Source of the DNA: Crocinitomicaceae bacterium | Lineage (GTDB): Bacteria > Bacteroidota > Bacteroidia > Flavobacteriales_D > Crocinitomicaceae | Length of the DNA: 51,866 bases | Assembly: GCA_020832365.1 (NCBI GenBank) | Contig: JAFIEX010000003.1 | Location: 1-51,866, forward strand | Reading direction: 5' to 3' | In this document: piece by piece, positions 30,515 through 39,382 of the stretch | Layout of the letters: every line of letters begins with the position of its first letter | Numbering within the stretch: position 1 is the first letter of the stretch | Position numbers and translations under genes: made by a program | Notes under the pieces: generated by a model | Databases searched by the model: none | What the model was told of the DNA's origin: nothing | Seen by the model: the letters and a program-made list of their open reading frames with translations, nothing else

Positions 30515-30922
30515 CTAAATCGCATCAATCAAACCTTCGTCGCTAGCTCCAGTTTGACTTTCTGATTTTGGATCCGGACCAAATCGATTACTACCTTTGT
30601 CTCCCTCTTTCACAAATAAAACCAAAAGCCATATAGCTCCAATAATCGGGATAAATGCAATGAGGATCATCCAACCACTGTGATCGGTATCATGGAGTCT
30701 TCTTACGGCTACAGCCAATGAAGGAACAAAGACACCTAGCGTGTAAAAGCCATAAATTAATCCATAGCCAAGCTCAGGATCTGCAATGCCAAAAATGTTA
30801 TCTAAAAGCATTGCCGCAAACGCAAAAATCATATTGAAAAGTGTAAACATCCAATATTCTTTTCGTCTTGCTCTTCCTTTAAAATCGGTAAATTGTCTCA
30901 AACATTTTAAATACCACTGCAT
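30515..30922 (-). CDS. DUF805 family membrane protein
   Basis: FKGRARRKEYWMFTLFN...RRLHDTDHSGWMILIAFIPIIGAIWLL. Confidence 0.9.
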   Translation of the reverse strand: MQWYLKCLRQFTDFKGRARRKEYWMFTLFNMIFAFAAMLLDNIFGIADPELGYGLIYGFYTLGVFVPSLAVAVRRLHDTDHSGWMILIAFIPIIGAIWLLVLFVKEGDKGSNRFGPDPKSESQTGASDEGLIDAI

Positions 30923-31024
30923 GATAATTATATTTAAATTTTAGCCAAATTATGAAAAATAGTCAATTATCATCCAGAATAATCAAACTTTTTTGATTTC
31001 AGATGGTTTAAATTATAAAAAGCA

Positions 31025-31189
31025 ATGTTTGGATTATTCAAAAAGAAAACAGTCAAAGAAAAGTTGGAAGAGCAGCATGAGCGTTTGTTGAAAGAAGCTT
31101 TTCAATTGTCAAAAGTAAATAGAACTGCTAGCGATGCTAAAATGGCGGAGGCAGAGGAGATTCGTAAACAGATTGATGCGTTGGATTAA
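31025..31189 (+). CDS. Small protein, Lacal_2735-like (54 aa)
   Basis: ATG..TAA ORF missed by the track: MFGLFKKKTVKEKLEEQHERLLKEAFQLSKVNRTASDAKMAEAEEIRKQIDALD. Confidence 0.75.
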   Translation: MFGLFKKKTVKEKLEEQHERLLKEAFQLSKVNRTASDAKMAEAEEIRKQIDALD

Positions 31190-31921
31190 TTAGTCCTCCC
31201 AAGTCTTGCTCGAGTCGCTTAGCTGTGCATTCAAATCAATTAATTCTTGCTTTGTTAGATGTCGCCATTGTCCAGTGGGTAAGTCTAGTTGTATATTCAT
31301 AATGCGGGTTCGTCGCAACATGAGCACCTCGTAGTCTAAATATTCGCACATTCTTCTAATCTGGCGATTCAGTCCTTGAGTGAGAATGATTTTAAAAGTA
31401 AAACGATTGATTTTAGTTACTTCGCAAGGTCTAGTAGTGGTATCTAAAATTGGAACGCCACCACTCATTTTCTGAAGAAATTCTGTCGTGATGGGCTTAT
31501 TGACTTGTACCAAATATTCTTTTTCGTGGTTGTTACGTGCACGTAAAATTTTATTGACAATGTCTCCATCGTTCGTAAGTAGTAGTAAACCTTCACTGGG
31601 TTTATCAAGTCGTCCAATCGGGAAAATCCGCTCTGGATAATTGATGAAATCCACAACATTATTTTTTTCTCGCACGGTGTCTGTTGTGCAAACAATTCCA
31701 ACGGGCTTATTCAAGGCAATATATACAAATTCTACCTTGGGTTTGCCAACTGCTTGGTCATCTACCGTTACATGGTCATTTTCACCAACTTTTGTTCCTA
31801 ATTCTGGTAATTTACCATTGATTTTCACACGACCTTCTGCAATTAATTGGTCAGCAGCTCGGCGTGAACAGAAACCAACCTCACTCAGGTATTTATTAAT
31901 TCTTTTCATGGCTGTCGTCAA
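31190..31921 (-). CDS. rluF: 23S rRNA pseudouridine synthase RluF-like
   Basis: KRINKYLSEVGFCSRRAADQLI S4 domain; FPIGRLDKPSEGLLLLTNDG. Confidence 0.92.
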   Translation of the reverse strand: MTTAMKRINKYLSEVGFCSRRAADQLIAEGRVKINGKLPELGTKVGENDHVTVDDQAVGKPKVEFVYIALNKPVGIVCTTDTVREKNNVVDFINYPERIFPIGRLDKPSEGLLLLTNDGDIVNKILRARNNHEKEYLVQVNKPITTEFLQKMSGGVPILDTTTRPCEVTKINRFTFKIILTQGLNRQIRRMCEYLDYEVLMLRRTRIMNIQLDLPTGQWRHLTKQELIDLNAQLSDSSKTWED

Positions 31922-33533
31922 TTAATAAGATGAAATCTTTTTCATTGGGGTTAATGTTGGCTATAAGAACTTCCATAAGCTTGTCTAATCCCCATTTCCC
32001 GATCCATTCCAAAAGACTGTCTTGTCGCTCTTGCAAACCATTATTAGGGAAAAACTTAGCGTGAACATTATCAATTTGTTTCATGGTTGATTCTTCCTGC
32101 TTTTTTTTGTGTCGAATCAACTTTTGGGCAACTTGCTGAATCTGTTTTTCTATTTTGGCTGCTTCACTTAATCCATAGTTTTTTAACCCCTGATCCACTT
32201 CAACGATTAATCCAGTTAGTTTGTTTTTCAAAGATTCTGCTACTTCCTGAATTTCATCAAATTGCAGATCATCTTGGTGCATGTTGAGAATTCTTTCTTT
32301 CTTTATCCATTCTAAATCCCCAAACAATTCTGTAATATCCAGTTCTAATTTTTCAATTTTTGAGAACAATTGGTAGTCAATTAATTGCAATGAATTACGA
32401 ATTTGCAGGTGAGGGAACGGTACCTTCACTTTGTCAAAAACACCTTTTAATTGTAACCAATAAGCAATTTCTCCACCACCTCCAATGTAGCAAATATTAG
32501 GTAGAATGAATTCTTGATAAAGTGGTCTTAATATGACATTTGGAGAGAAATGTTCTGGATTTTTTTGTAGTTTTTCTTGTATTTCTTCCTTACTGTAATT
32601 TCGATTGCCTATTTGAAAAACTTCTCCGTCTTTTACAATTCGTTGCCGCTTATCATTTTCCAAATAAAAGAGGTTGACGGCTCTAGCATTTACTTGTCCT
32701 TGAAAGCCAAGCGCTTCTAGTTCTTGTGTTTGTTGATTTAAAGCTTCTTGTGAAAATCCATCTTTCAATTCTAAAGCCATAATCTCTGAAAATTGGGCCT
32801 TAAGTTTTTGGTCATCACCATTGATGATTATTAAATCCTCATCTTTGAATAGGCTATCAACGAACTTCAAAGTAGCAGCTGCTAAATTGTCTTCAGAGGT
32901 GTAAAAAGACGCTAGCCAAGCTGATGTTTCTCGGTCGTTTTCAAATTTTTTAAGAATAGTCGCTTTGAAAGGTTGAAAATCGTTCAATGAAAAACGACCT
33001 ACTGCACCGGTTTGCTCAGATTCCCAAGTAAGGTTATCGTTAAATAAATTAAGTCCTTGAATTTCTTGAAAATCATGGTCCTCGCTCGCCATCCAAAAAA
33101 CAGGTAGGAAATCATATGCTGTATATTGCGCATTCAATTTTTTTGCCAAATTAATCGTGTGGATGATTTTGTAAACAAAAAACAGAGGACCTCCATATGG
33201 CGCTAATTGGTGACCTGTTGTAACTGTGAAACAATGAGGTTTTTCCAATCGTTCTAGAAGACTGCTATTTTGATCATTTAAAATTCCCGCCTGTTGATAT
33301 TGTGACCGCAATACTGAACAAAGGGACTTACGTTTGTCTGGATTAAAAAAATCATTTTTCTCTAAAATGAATTCAGAAGTATTTAACTGTTGTGTAAATT
33401 CTTTAAATAAGTGAGGTTGATAAATGAAATCATTGCTAATTTTTGAAAATCTGTTGGTTGTTTCTCTATGTAAGTTTTTTTTAATCATTCCAGTTATTTT
33501 GTCATTTACTTTAGTTTCGCCCATAAAAATCAA
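31896..33533 (-). CDS. bshC: Bacillithiol biosynthesis cysteine-adding enzyme
   Basis: TTGHQLAPYGGPLFFVYKIIHTINLAKKLN; FWMASEDHDFQEI; CYIGGGGEIAYWLQLKGVFD. Confidence 0.95.
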   Translation of the reverse strand: MIFMGETKVNDKITGMIKKNLHRETTNRFSKISNDFIYQPHLFKEFTQQLNTSEFILEKNDFFNPDKRKSLCSVLRSQYQQAGILNDQNSSLLERLEKPHCFTVTTGHQLAPYGGPLFFVYKIIHTINLAKKLNAQYTAYDFLPVFWMASEDHDFQEIQGLNLFNDNLTWESEQTGAVGRFSLNDFQPFKATILKKFENDRETSAWLASFYTSEDNLAAATLKFVDSLFKDEDLIIINGDDQKLKAQFSEIMALELKDGFSQEALNQQTQELEALGFQGQVNARAVNLFYLENDKRQRIVKDGEVFQIGNRNYSKEEIQEKLQKNPEHFSPNVILRPLYQEFILPNICYIGGGGEIAYWLQLKGVFDKVKVPFPHLQIRNSLQLIDYQLFSKIEKLELDITELFGDLEWIKKERILNMHQDDLQFDEIQEVAESLKNKLTGLIVEVDQGLKNYGLSEAAKIEKQIQQVAQKLIRHKKKQEESTMKQIDNVHAKFFPNNGLQERQDSLLEWIGKWGLDKLMEVLIANINPNEKDFILLIDDSHEKN

Positions 33534-33722
33534 AAAATGAACTTCCGCTTATCATTGTGTTTCTGTTTGCGAAGATACAGTCTTACAACAGATTTGAATA
33601 GATTTCGTTTTGGATTTTAGTTAATTCGAGAAATATTTGATTCAATTTGCAGCTTTTATGCCGCAAAAAAGGGATGGAATGAAAAAAAATATGTTGTTTT
33701 GTAATCTAACAAATTATAATTT

Positions 33723-34154
33723 ATGAATGCAATAATAAAGACAAACAAAGGGGAGATGAAAGTGGATTTCTATGAAAAGGATGCGCCTAATACGGTTGCG
33801 AATTTCGTGAAATTAGCAAAAGATGGTTTTTACAATGGTTTGACTTGGCACCGAGTGTTGCCTGATTTTGTGATTCAAGGTGGCTGTCCGAAGGGTAATG
33901 GTACTGGTGGACCTGGATACAAAATTGATTGTGAGTTAGAAGGAGAGAATCAATACCACGACAGGGGAGTTTTGTCTATGGCTCATGCAGGAAGAAACAC
34001 TGGGGGGTCGCAATTTTTTATTTGTCACAGTAGAAATAATACTTCTCATTTAGATAGAAATCACACTTGCTTCGGTAAAGTGGTTGAAGGAGTAGATGTT
34101 ATTGATCAAATTCGAGTTGGAGATACTATCGACGCGATAGAGATTGTAGATTAA
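33723..34154 (+). CDS. Peptidyl-prolyl cis-trans isomerase (cyclophilin)
   Basis: [20 protein letters not shown]...[19 protein letters not shown]. Confidence 0.95.
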   Translation: MNAIIKTNKGEMKVDFYEKDAPNTVANFVKLAKDGFYNGLTWHRVLPDFVIQGGCPKGNGTGGPGYKIDCELEGENQYHDRGVLSMAHAGRNTGGSQFFICHSRNNTSHLDRNHTCFGKVVEGVDVIDQIRVGDTIDAIEIVD

Positions 34155-34181
34155 ATTCTAGTTAATCTTATCAATAATTTT

Positions 34182-34222
34182 AAAGTCCGAAGAGAAGGTA
34201 ATTTACTCTTCGGACTTTTTTT
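34182..34222 (+). terminator. Terminator between the convergent cyclophilin and radC genes
   Basis: aaagtccgaagag...ctcttcggacttt followed by T tract. Confidence 0.92.
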
Positions 34223-34232
34223 GGTTCAACCA

Positions 34233-34922
34233 CTACCCAATACCTTCGTCACTAAAACTGAAGTAGCCATGGTCTGTTAGGATGAGGTGGTCGAGGATGT
34301 TGATTTCGACTAGCTCGCCAAAAGAACGGAGTTTTTTTGTGAGTTTGATGTCTGCATCACTTGGTTTGAGTTGACCAGAAGGATGATTATGTGCCAGTAT
34401 ACAAGCACATGCGTTCATTTGAATCAGCGTTTTAAAAATGATTTTACCATCTGCTACTGTTCCTGTTACGCCTCCTTGAGAAATGAGAGGTGTTCCAAGT
34501 ACATGATTAGCTCTATTTAAGGCAATTATACGAAATTCTTCATGTGCCAAATCCTGAAAATAGGGGGAAAGCAAACGATAGGCGGCCTTAGAGGAGGTGA
34601 TTTTTTCGGGAGGTGCTTCTTCCAATTCGTTTCTTCTTCGCCCTAGTTCCAAGGCGGCCATTATATTGATGGCTTTTGCTTCTCCAATCCCCTTGATTTG
34701 TTGGAACTCTTTACAGTTCAATTTCCCCAACTGATGCAAACTGTTGTTGCCAAGGCGCAAAACATCCCTCGCCAACTCTACAGCAGATTTGGTTTTTGTG
34801 CCTGTTCCTAGCAGTATGGCAAGTAACTCCGCATCACTTAATGCCGACCTTCCTTTTTGCATTAGTTTCTCTCTTGGACGGTCGTCTTCCGCCCAAAATT
34901 TAATGGATGAATTTGTGTTCAT
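34233..34922 (-). CDS. radC: RadC family JAB domain protein
   Basis: PREKLMQKGRSALSDAELLAILLGTGTK; HNHPSGQLKPSDAD. Confidence 0.95.
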   Translation of the reverse strand: MNTNSSIKFWAEDDRPREKLMQKGRSALSDAELLAILLGTGTKTKSAVELARDVLRLGNNSLHQLGKLNCKEFQQIKGIGEAKAINIMAALELGRRRNELEEAPPEKITSSKAAYRLLSPYFQDLAHEEFRIIALNRANHVLGTPLISQGGVTGTVADGKIIFKTLIQMNACACILAHNHPSGQLKPSDADIKLTKKLRSFGELVEINILDHLILTDHGYFSFSDEGIG

Positions 34923-35151
34923 TGTAAAAGGTTTTTACCTAAGTTAATGAAATTTATTAAATCGAGCAATTGTAAAAGGAGTTTTTCAAGAAAATATTCA
35001 CGCATAGTTTTTATGTTTTTATCATTTAATAAACTCAACTTTTTAGACTTTTTTCATCAAGAAAAACTTTCGTGCAAAATATTTTTTGGTGACATGACAA
35101 CTGAATCTAAGAAAAAAAGCCTTGTATCTCATTAGTGCGAATAAAATCACT

Positions 35152-35159
35152 TATCTTTG
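35152..35159 (+). promoter_or_regulatory. Candidate -7 box TATCTTTG before the tatA-like gene
   Basis: TAnnTTTG match 5 nt before GTG 35164. Confidence 0.45.
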
Positions 35160-35163
35160 TATA

Positions 35164-35571
35164 GTGAATTGGTTGTTTATAAATAGTATTTCTGGCTCTG
35201 AGATCATAGTAGTGTTACTTTTTATTCTGATATTTTTCGGATCGAAGAGCATTCCTGGCTTTTCTCGTTCCCTAGGTCGTGGTTTGCGACAAATTAGAAA
35301 TGCCTCTCAAGAAGTACAAAATGAGATACGTAAATCCACGAGCGAAATGACTAACGAAATGAAAGTCAATCGCAGCATTAATCAGGTCCGCCAAACAGTT
35401 GAGCAACCTTTCCAAGAGGCGATTAAAAAAGTAGAAAAAAGCACGAAAGCCATTCTCGCGGATTATGAAATTAAAGATGGCGTTCCTAGAGATGCTTTGC
35501 CAAAATCTGTCCCACCTAAGCAAGAAACAAGTGAAAAACAAGATGATCAAAACAATAAATCCAAAGATTGA
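35164..35571 (+). CDS. Twin-arginine translocase TatA/TatB-like subunit
   Basis: SEIIVVLLFILIFFGSKSIPGFSRSLGRGLRQIR TatA-like TM/hinge/amphipathic helix; GTG start inferred (track starts at 35122). Confidence 0.75.
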   Translation: MNWLFINSISGSEIIVVLLFILIFFGSKSIPGFSRSLGRGLRQIRNASQEVQNEIRKSTSEMTNEMKVNRSINQVRQTVEQPFQEAIKKVEKSTKAILADYEIKDGVPRDALPKSVPPKQETSEKQDDQNNKSKD

Positions 35572-36515
35572 TGTGGTGGGATGTTTTTCTAGTTATAATT
35601 GGTCTAATTGTATTAATAGCAGGGGGGGAGTTCCTCGTAAAAGGAGCTGTTGGAATTGCTGCTAAAGCGCGCTTATCGACTTTAGTAATAGGAATGACGG
35701 TGGTCTCTTTCGGTACATCAGCACCTGAATTATTGGTGTCATTAAAAGCAGCATTTTTAGAAAAACCAGAAATCACCATAGGCAATGTCATTGGCTCCAA
35801 TATTGCAAATTTAGCTTTGGTTTTAGGATTAACAGCTGTCATTTTCCCTATTCCCGTATCAAGAAACTCTATTCAATATGATTGGCCGATGATGATGCTT
35901 TCTGGAATCTTGTTTTTTCTTTTTGCTTTGGATGGTGTGATTGTTTGGTGGGAAGGACTTATTTTGATTTTAATATTAGTAGCTTTTTTGGTTTATTTGA
36001 TTTCTAACTCAAGGAAAAGTAATAAGCAATTAGAAGATGCGGAAGTCTCTCCTAATGAAATTATTAAGAAAATCAACATTGGTAAACAGTTCCTTTGGCT
36101 AACTATTGGTTGTATTGGGCTTTATTTTGGTGCCGTATGGTTGATTGATGGTGCCAGCTCACTTGGTGCGAAACTAGGTCTCAGCGATCATGTTATTGCG
36201 ATAACAATTGTAGCTTTTGGGACATCAGTACCAGAATTAGCAACGAGTATTATTGCCGCCTACAAACAAGAAATGGATATTTCAGTTGGTAATTTGATTG
36301 GTTCCAATATTTTTAATATCATGGCTGTTTTGGGAATTACAGCTTTAATTTATCCTATCGCTATCAATGAGGCAGTAGTTTATTGGGATATGTTGTGGAT
36401 GCTGGCCATTTTTATTGTTGTATTTCCAATGATGTTGATTGGAGCTAAAATTGGTAGAATTTCGGGAAGTATTTTATTGGCAGCTTATTGTACCTATATT
36501 TTTATGCTGTTTTAG
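35571..36515 (+). CDS. Calcium/sodium antiporter (YrbG-like)
   Basis: Two GTSAPELLVS / GTSVPELATS repeats; GNVIGSNIANL / GNLIGSNIFNI. Confidence 0.93.
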   Translation: MWWDVFLVIIGLIVLIAGGEFLVKGAVGIAAKARLSTLVIGMTVVSFGTSAPELLVSLKAAFLEKPEITIGNVIGSNIANLALVLGLTAVIFPIPVSRNSIQYDWPMMMLSGILFFLFALDGVIVWWEGLILILILVAFLVYLISNSRKSNKQLEDAEVSPNEIIKKINIGKQFLWLTIGCIGLYFGAVWLIDGASSLGAKLGLSDHVIAITIVAFGTSVPELATSIIAAYKQEMDISVGNLIGSNIFNIMAVLGITALIYPIAINEAVVYWDMLWMLAIFIVVFPMMLIGAKIGRISGSILLAAYCTYIFMLF

Positions 36516-37086
36516 TTTGTTGTTGAACAATTCTCGTAAAATTATCTAAGATAATACTTCCATGATTACCCGAACGCTCTGGTAGAAATTGTATGCCATA
36601 ATAGGGCAGTGTTTCGTGTTGCATTGCCTCGTTGATACATGCGTCTGAGCTTCCAATTAAGGAGAATTTTGGTGGGACAGAAATACTAGCTGCATGGTCA
36701 TTAATCATTGTAATTTCCAAAGGAAGTTTATCGAAAAGTGCCACATCATCAACTGTAGAAATGATGGTTTGCTCATTTCTGTAACTTTGATATGTGGGTT
36801 GAGCGCCAAAATACAAGCCCATTAAATGATGAGCAATGCCTATTGCCAAAATTGGTTTTTCTAACTCAAAAATTGGTTTTAGTGCTTCCAAATACATTTG
36901 ATATGGCTGCGCAGATACAACCAAAGTGGTGGTCGAAATTACGATACCTTGATACCTAGAAAAATCCTCTTTTTTAACGAGGTCATATATACCCACTTGT
37001 TCGACATCCATGTATTCATCTATCTTGTCATAAAGGCAATGAATGTTTTTCGTGCCAAGGTCTATTAATAGTATCATTACAGTCAA
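36502..37086 (-). CDS. Class-I glutamine amidotransferase-like protein, predicted catalytically inactive
   Basis: GATase-1 fold pattern but PILAIGIAHHLMG in place of P(I/L)LGICxGHQ and YGIQFLPE in place of YGVQFHPE. Confidence 0.75.
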   Translation of the reverse strand: MTVMILLIDLGTKNIHCLYDKIDEYMDVEQVGIYDLVKKEDFSRYQGIVISTTTLVVSAQPYQMYLEALKPIFELEKPILAIGIAHHLMGLYFGAQPTYQSYRNEQTIISTVDDVALFDKLPLEITMINDHAASISVPPKFSLIGSSDACINEAMQHETLPYYGIQFLPERSGNHGSIILDNFTRIVQQQTKTA

Positions 37087-37092
37087 TATTTA

Positions 37093-37761
37093 TTACTTTT
37101 CAAAGAATTGGTAATAGTCTTTGTATTTTCTTTGTTCACTTTTTCTGCCAATGACCCTTGTGATGTAGTCTTTTTCTAAGGTAGCGCCTCTTGCAGGACT
37201 ATGGCTTCTACCGTAGAAAATAATTTGCAGGTGCAATTTATTCCATAAAGCTGAGGGGAACAATTTTTTAGCGTCTTTTTCCGTTTGTTCAACGCTTTTT
37301 CCGTTGGTCAACCCCCAGCGGTACATCAACCGATGAATATGTGTATCAACTGGAAATGCAGGAACACCGAAGGCTTGAGCCATCACTACGCTCGCTGTTT
37401 TGTGTCCGACACCCGGCAATTCTTCCAATGCTTCGAAATTGGCTGGCACTTCTCCGTTGTGTTTGTTTAATAAAATATGACTTAAATCAAAAATGGCTTG
37501 TGATTTTCTTGGGGATAAACCACATGGACGAATAATAGCTCTAATTTCTTCCACTTCCAAAAGAATCATTTCTTGCGGTGTAGCGGCTCTAGCAAAAAGT
37601 TTTGGTGTGATTTGGTTAACCCTCTCGTCGGTACATTGTGCGGATAGAAGCACGGCAATTAAAAGGGTGTAGGCATCCGTGTGATCTAAAGGGACTGGTG
37701 TTGTTGGATAGCATTTTTCTAATTCCTCAACAACAAATGAGGCTTTTTCTTTTTTTGTCAT
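37093..37761 (-). CDS. nth: Endonuclease III-like DNA glycosylase lacking FeS-cluster cysteines
   Basis: LLSAQCTDERVNQITPKLF, LEELPGVGHKTASVV HhH with Lys, FPVDTHIHRL catalytic Asp. Confidence 0.93.
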   Translation of the reverse strand: MTKKEKASFVVEELEKCYPTTPVPLDHTDAYTLLIAVLLSAQCTDERVNQITPKLFARAATPQEMILLEVEEIRAIIRPCGLSPRKSQAIFDLSHILLNKHNGEVPANFEALEELPGVGHKTASVVMAQAFGVPAFPVDTHIHRLMYRWGLTNGKSVEQTEKDAKKLFPSALWNKLHLQIIFYGRSHSPARGATLEKDYITRVIGRKSEQRKYKDYYQFFEK

Positions 37762-38387
37762 TGCTCTCTTTTAAAGCCGTTACGCACAAAGTTTTTGAAC
37801 TCGGTAAAAGTACTTTTATCTGTGAAAACACCCTTGATAATATCCCAAGAAGATTGCTTTTTGTCTGCTTCTAATTTTTTGGGTTGTAATTTTGTGCCGT
37901 TGGTTGGTCTCACTTCCATTTCTGATTCCTTTGAACCCATATCTTGGTCTAAAGCATCAAAAATTTTGTTCTCGATTTTAGACAGTTTATCGGCTCTTTC
38001 AAAATTCGACTTGGCTTTGCTTTGGTATCCTTTTTTCTCTTGCAATAAACCAAGGTTGTTGTAGGCGATAGCATCTTCTGGGTCTATTTCAACCGCTTTC
38101 TCGTAAAGCGAAATGGCCTTGTCAATGTTTCCGAAATAATCTTCTGCATAGGCAAGCGAGGCATATCTGTAGGGGTTGTCTGGTTCAAGATCTAAAGCTT
38201 TTTCTAAATCTTTTAGGCACTTTGATTTCTGTTGCATGTGCAAGTAAACAACCCCTCTTTGAGACAATAAATCAGGGTGATTTGGATGACTTTTCAGTGC
38301 TTTATTGAATGCATCTATCGCTTTATCGTATTTTTGTGCACTCAGATAGTCATCTGCAACTTTATGTTCTTTATTAATGTAATTCAT
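37758..38387 (-). CDS. Tetratricopeptide repeat protein
   Basis: Successive TPRs (YDKAIDAFNKALKSHPNHPDLL, IDKAISLYEKAVEIDPEDAIAYNNLG); start MNYINKEH preferred. Confidence 0.85.
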   Translation of the reverse strand: MNYINKEHKVADDYLSAQKYDKAIDAFNKALKSHPNHPDLLSQRGVVYLHMQQKSKCLKDLEKALDLEPDNPYRYASLAYAEDYFGNIDKAISLYEKAVEIDPEDAIAYNNLGLLQEKKGYQSKAKSNFERADKLSKIENKIFDALDQDMGSKESEMEVRPTNGTKLQPKKLEADKKQSSWDIIKGVFTDKSTFTEFKNFVRNGFKREQ

Positions 38388-38406
38388 CGTAATAATTTTC
38401 AAAAAT

Positions 38407-38643
38407 ATGGACTTTCCGCAATATAGAAAACGTTTTGACAATAAGTCGTTCTATAAAGTAATAAACGCAAAACGATTCCAAGAAGTTCAGCGCATTGGTG
38501 AAAAAATATTTTTCTATGATATTCAAGCAGATAAGTATTTTGAACAATTAACAATTCAGGATATGCTGACTTGTGAAAATGGATTATACATGGAGATTGA
38601 TGAGACGGAATGGAGGAGGGTGAGAGTGGAGAGCGAAGTGTGA
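38407..38643 (+). CDS. Hypothetical protein whose 3' end is in a GTGAGA-type repeat
   Basis: 78 aa ORF divergent from the TPR gene; C-terminus RRVRVESEV is encoded by repeat. Confidence 0.5.
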   Translation: MDFPQYRKRFDNKSFYKVINAKRFQEVQRIGEKIFFYDIQADKYFEQLTIQDMLTCENGLYMEIDETEWRRVRVESEV

Positions 38644-38685
38644 GAGTGAGGTTGGGAGTGAGAGTGAGAGTGAGTGGAGTGAGGA
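38611..38685 (+). repeat. C-poor GAGTGA/GTGAGA microrepeat tract
   Basis: Repeated gtgagagtgag units spanning the stop codon of the 38407 ORF. Confidence 0.85.
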
Positions 38686-38691
38686 AGCTGA

Positions 38692-38940
38692 TTAGCTAAT
38701 TTTTTCTCGGTCTTCGTACCAGTGGCCTTCGTCAAATTTTCTTTCTGATGGAGTGCCGTTAGTTAAGATGGTAAATACCACGTATAGCATAAGAACAGGA
38801 CTAGCACTAAATAGTAAAATGGGTAACCAAACTGGAAATAATGTTGATGCAGCTGTTAAAATATAGAAGCCTAAATAAACGAAAGAAATAATAATCGCAA
38901 ATTTTATCTTGTCCATAGTAGTATAAAAACAAATTAGCAA
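38692..38940 (-). CDS. Hypothetical small membrane protein
   Basis: Two predicted TMs; likely start MDKIKF at 38916. Confidence 0.55.
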   Translation of the reverse strand: MLICFYTTMDKIKFAIIISFVYLGFYILTAASTLFPVWLPILLFSASPVLMLYVVFTILTNGTPSERKFDEGHWYEDREKIS

Positions 38941-38983
38941 TTATTTAGTTTATCGAGCTACTTGATTTATACTTGACAATAAG

Positions 38984-39379
38984 TTACTTTTTTATCAGAA
39001 TGACACTTGGTCTGGGAGAAAGCGCTAAACGTTCTAATTTTTTACCCTTTCGGTATAAGCGCCAATGTTCAGTAACATTTGGTTGTACTTTTACTTCTAA
39101 AGCATAGTAAGCTTTGGTTTTAGCTGTTACCAAAAATGGAACTTTTTGTAATTGGTTGCCCACTTGCATGAGCATGTCTTCGTTTTGAAGCTGCACTGCC
39201 ATTTGGGTTGAAGCGACTAACAAAAAAGTATCTTGGACAGGAACTTGATAACTTTCTATCGTTCCTACGTAATTCCCCGTCAATCTTTTAGGGAAAGGCC
39301 TATTAGTTCCACAGCTTAGGAAATTCAAACATATTATTATTATGATATTTAAAAGTAGAATTCGTTGTAACTTTTTCAT
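38984..39379 (-). CDS. Hypothetical lipoprotein
   Basis: Signal sequence with LNFLSC lipobox. Confidence 0.6.
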   Translation of the reverse strand: MKKLQRILLLNIIIIICLNFLSCGTNRPFPKRLTGNYVGTIESYQVPVQDTFLLVASTQMAVQLQNEDMLMQVGNQLQKVPFLVTAKTKAYYALEVKVQPNVTEHWRLYRKGKKLERLALSPRPSVILIKK

Positions 39380-39382
39380 AGC

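Noticed and set aside
34947-35135. 62-aa + strand ORF between radC and the tatA-like gene
   Set aside because: AT-rich intergenic sequence with a low-complexity Phe/Lys/Ser translation and no recognisable motif.
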